A stretch of DNA of 6,398 bases from Actinomycetes bacterium (GTDB taxonomy: Bacteria; Actinomycetota; Thermoleophilia; RBG-16-64-13). Where the stretch lies: NCBI GenBank assembly GCA_021815245.1, contig JAKAHF010000149.1:1-6398 (forward strand), read 5' to 3'. The notes under the pieces were generated by a model that saw nothing but the letters and a program-made list of their open reading frames with translations, did not search any database and had not been told where the DNA came from. This document shows, piece after piece, positions 6,360 to 6,398 of the stretch. Each line of letters begins with the position of its first letter. Position 1 is the stretch's first letter. The translations under genes were made by a program, and so were the position numbers.

Positions 6360-6398
6360 TATCGGGCCCTCCGTCGACAGCGACGGCTACTCGCTTCA
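6340..6398 (+). CDS. Start of a further gene, probably the second (DppF/OppF-like) ATPase; truncated by the window
   Basis: An open frame begins at ATG 6340 with a good ribosome binding site and runs off the window after 19 codons. It overlaps the last 20 nt of the DppD-like gene in another frame, the same tight packing as in the rest of the operon. The visible residues start MPPVSPDIGP and contain no diagnostic motif, so the product cannot be recognised from sequence. The call as the partner ATPase rests on the B-C-D-F gene order usual in Dpp/Opp operons. A substrate-binding protein or an unrelated gene remains possible. Confidence 0.5.
   Translation, partial: MPPVSPDIGPSVDSDGYSL

Noticed and set aside
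1..6398. CRISPR arrays, tandem repeats, tRNA genes or insertion sequence ends
   Set aside because: No regularly spaced direct repeats, cloverleaf-like segments, transposase motifs or flanking terminal inverted repeats were seen by reading; nearly all of the window is coding.

Overview
The window is a GC-rich, gene-dense bacterial segment that reads as one plus-strand operon entering and leaving the window without a visible terminator. It holds five complete genes and the start of a sixth. Gaps between genes are 33 nt or less, and several stops and starts overlap. No rRNA, tRNA, mobile element, CRISPR array or phage gene was seen. The GC-rich coding with GTG starts, AGG arginine and ATA isoleucine codons, and a dpp-type transporter beside uncommon GrdB/UGSC-like proteins, would fit an environmental Chloroflexota (Dehalococcoidia-like) or actinobacterial genome. 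This taxonomic guess is weak because no marker gene is present.

Region 1 (1-80) is a short leader with a GC-rich inverted repeat and the ribosome binding site of the first gene. Region 2 (81-3430) holds two tandem, diverged paralogues of 534 and 578 residues. Each has an N-terminal alpha/beta domain of about 190 residues resembling the UGSC family of (seleno)proteins, related to the GrdB type of glycine/betaine reductase components. This is followed by a C-terminal domain of about 330-370 residues marked by GW-T-D-x-LP-x-V-x-PT and VNAVMAGA-(R/K)-PE motifs. The function of this two-domain architecture is not known to me. In both proteins the position where the UGSC relatives carry selenocysteine or cysteine appears to hold other residues.

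Region 3 (3464-6398) encodes a peptide/nickel-type (Dpp/Opp) ABC importer: a DppB-like permease, a DppC-like permease, a DppD-like ATPase and the first 19 codons of what is probably the second, DppF-like ATPase. No substrate-binding protein lies in the window, so it must be upstream, downstream or elsewhere.

The layout suggests that the importer takes up a small peptide-like, amine or other organic substrate and that the two paralogues process it, perhaps as a heteromeric enzyme. The link rests on operon structure only. The tandem paralogue pair is the part most likely to be an undescribed system.
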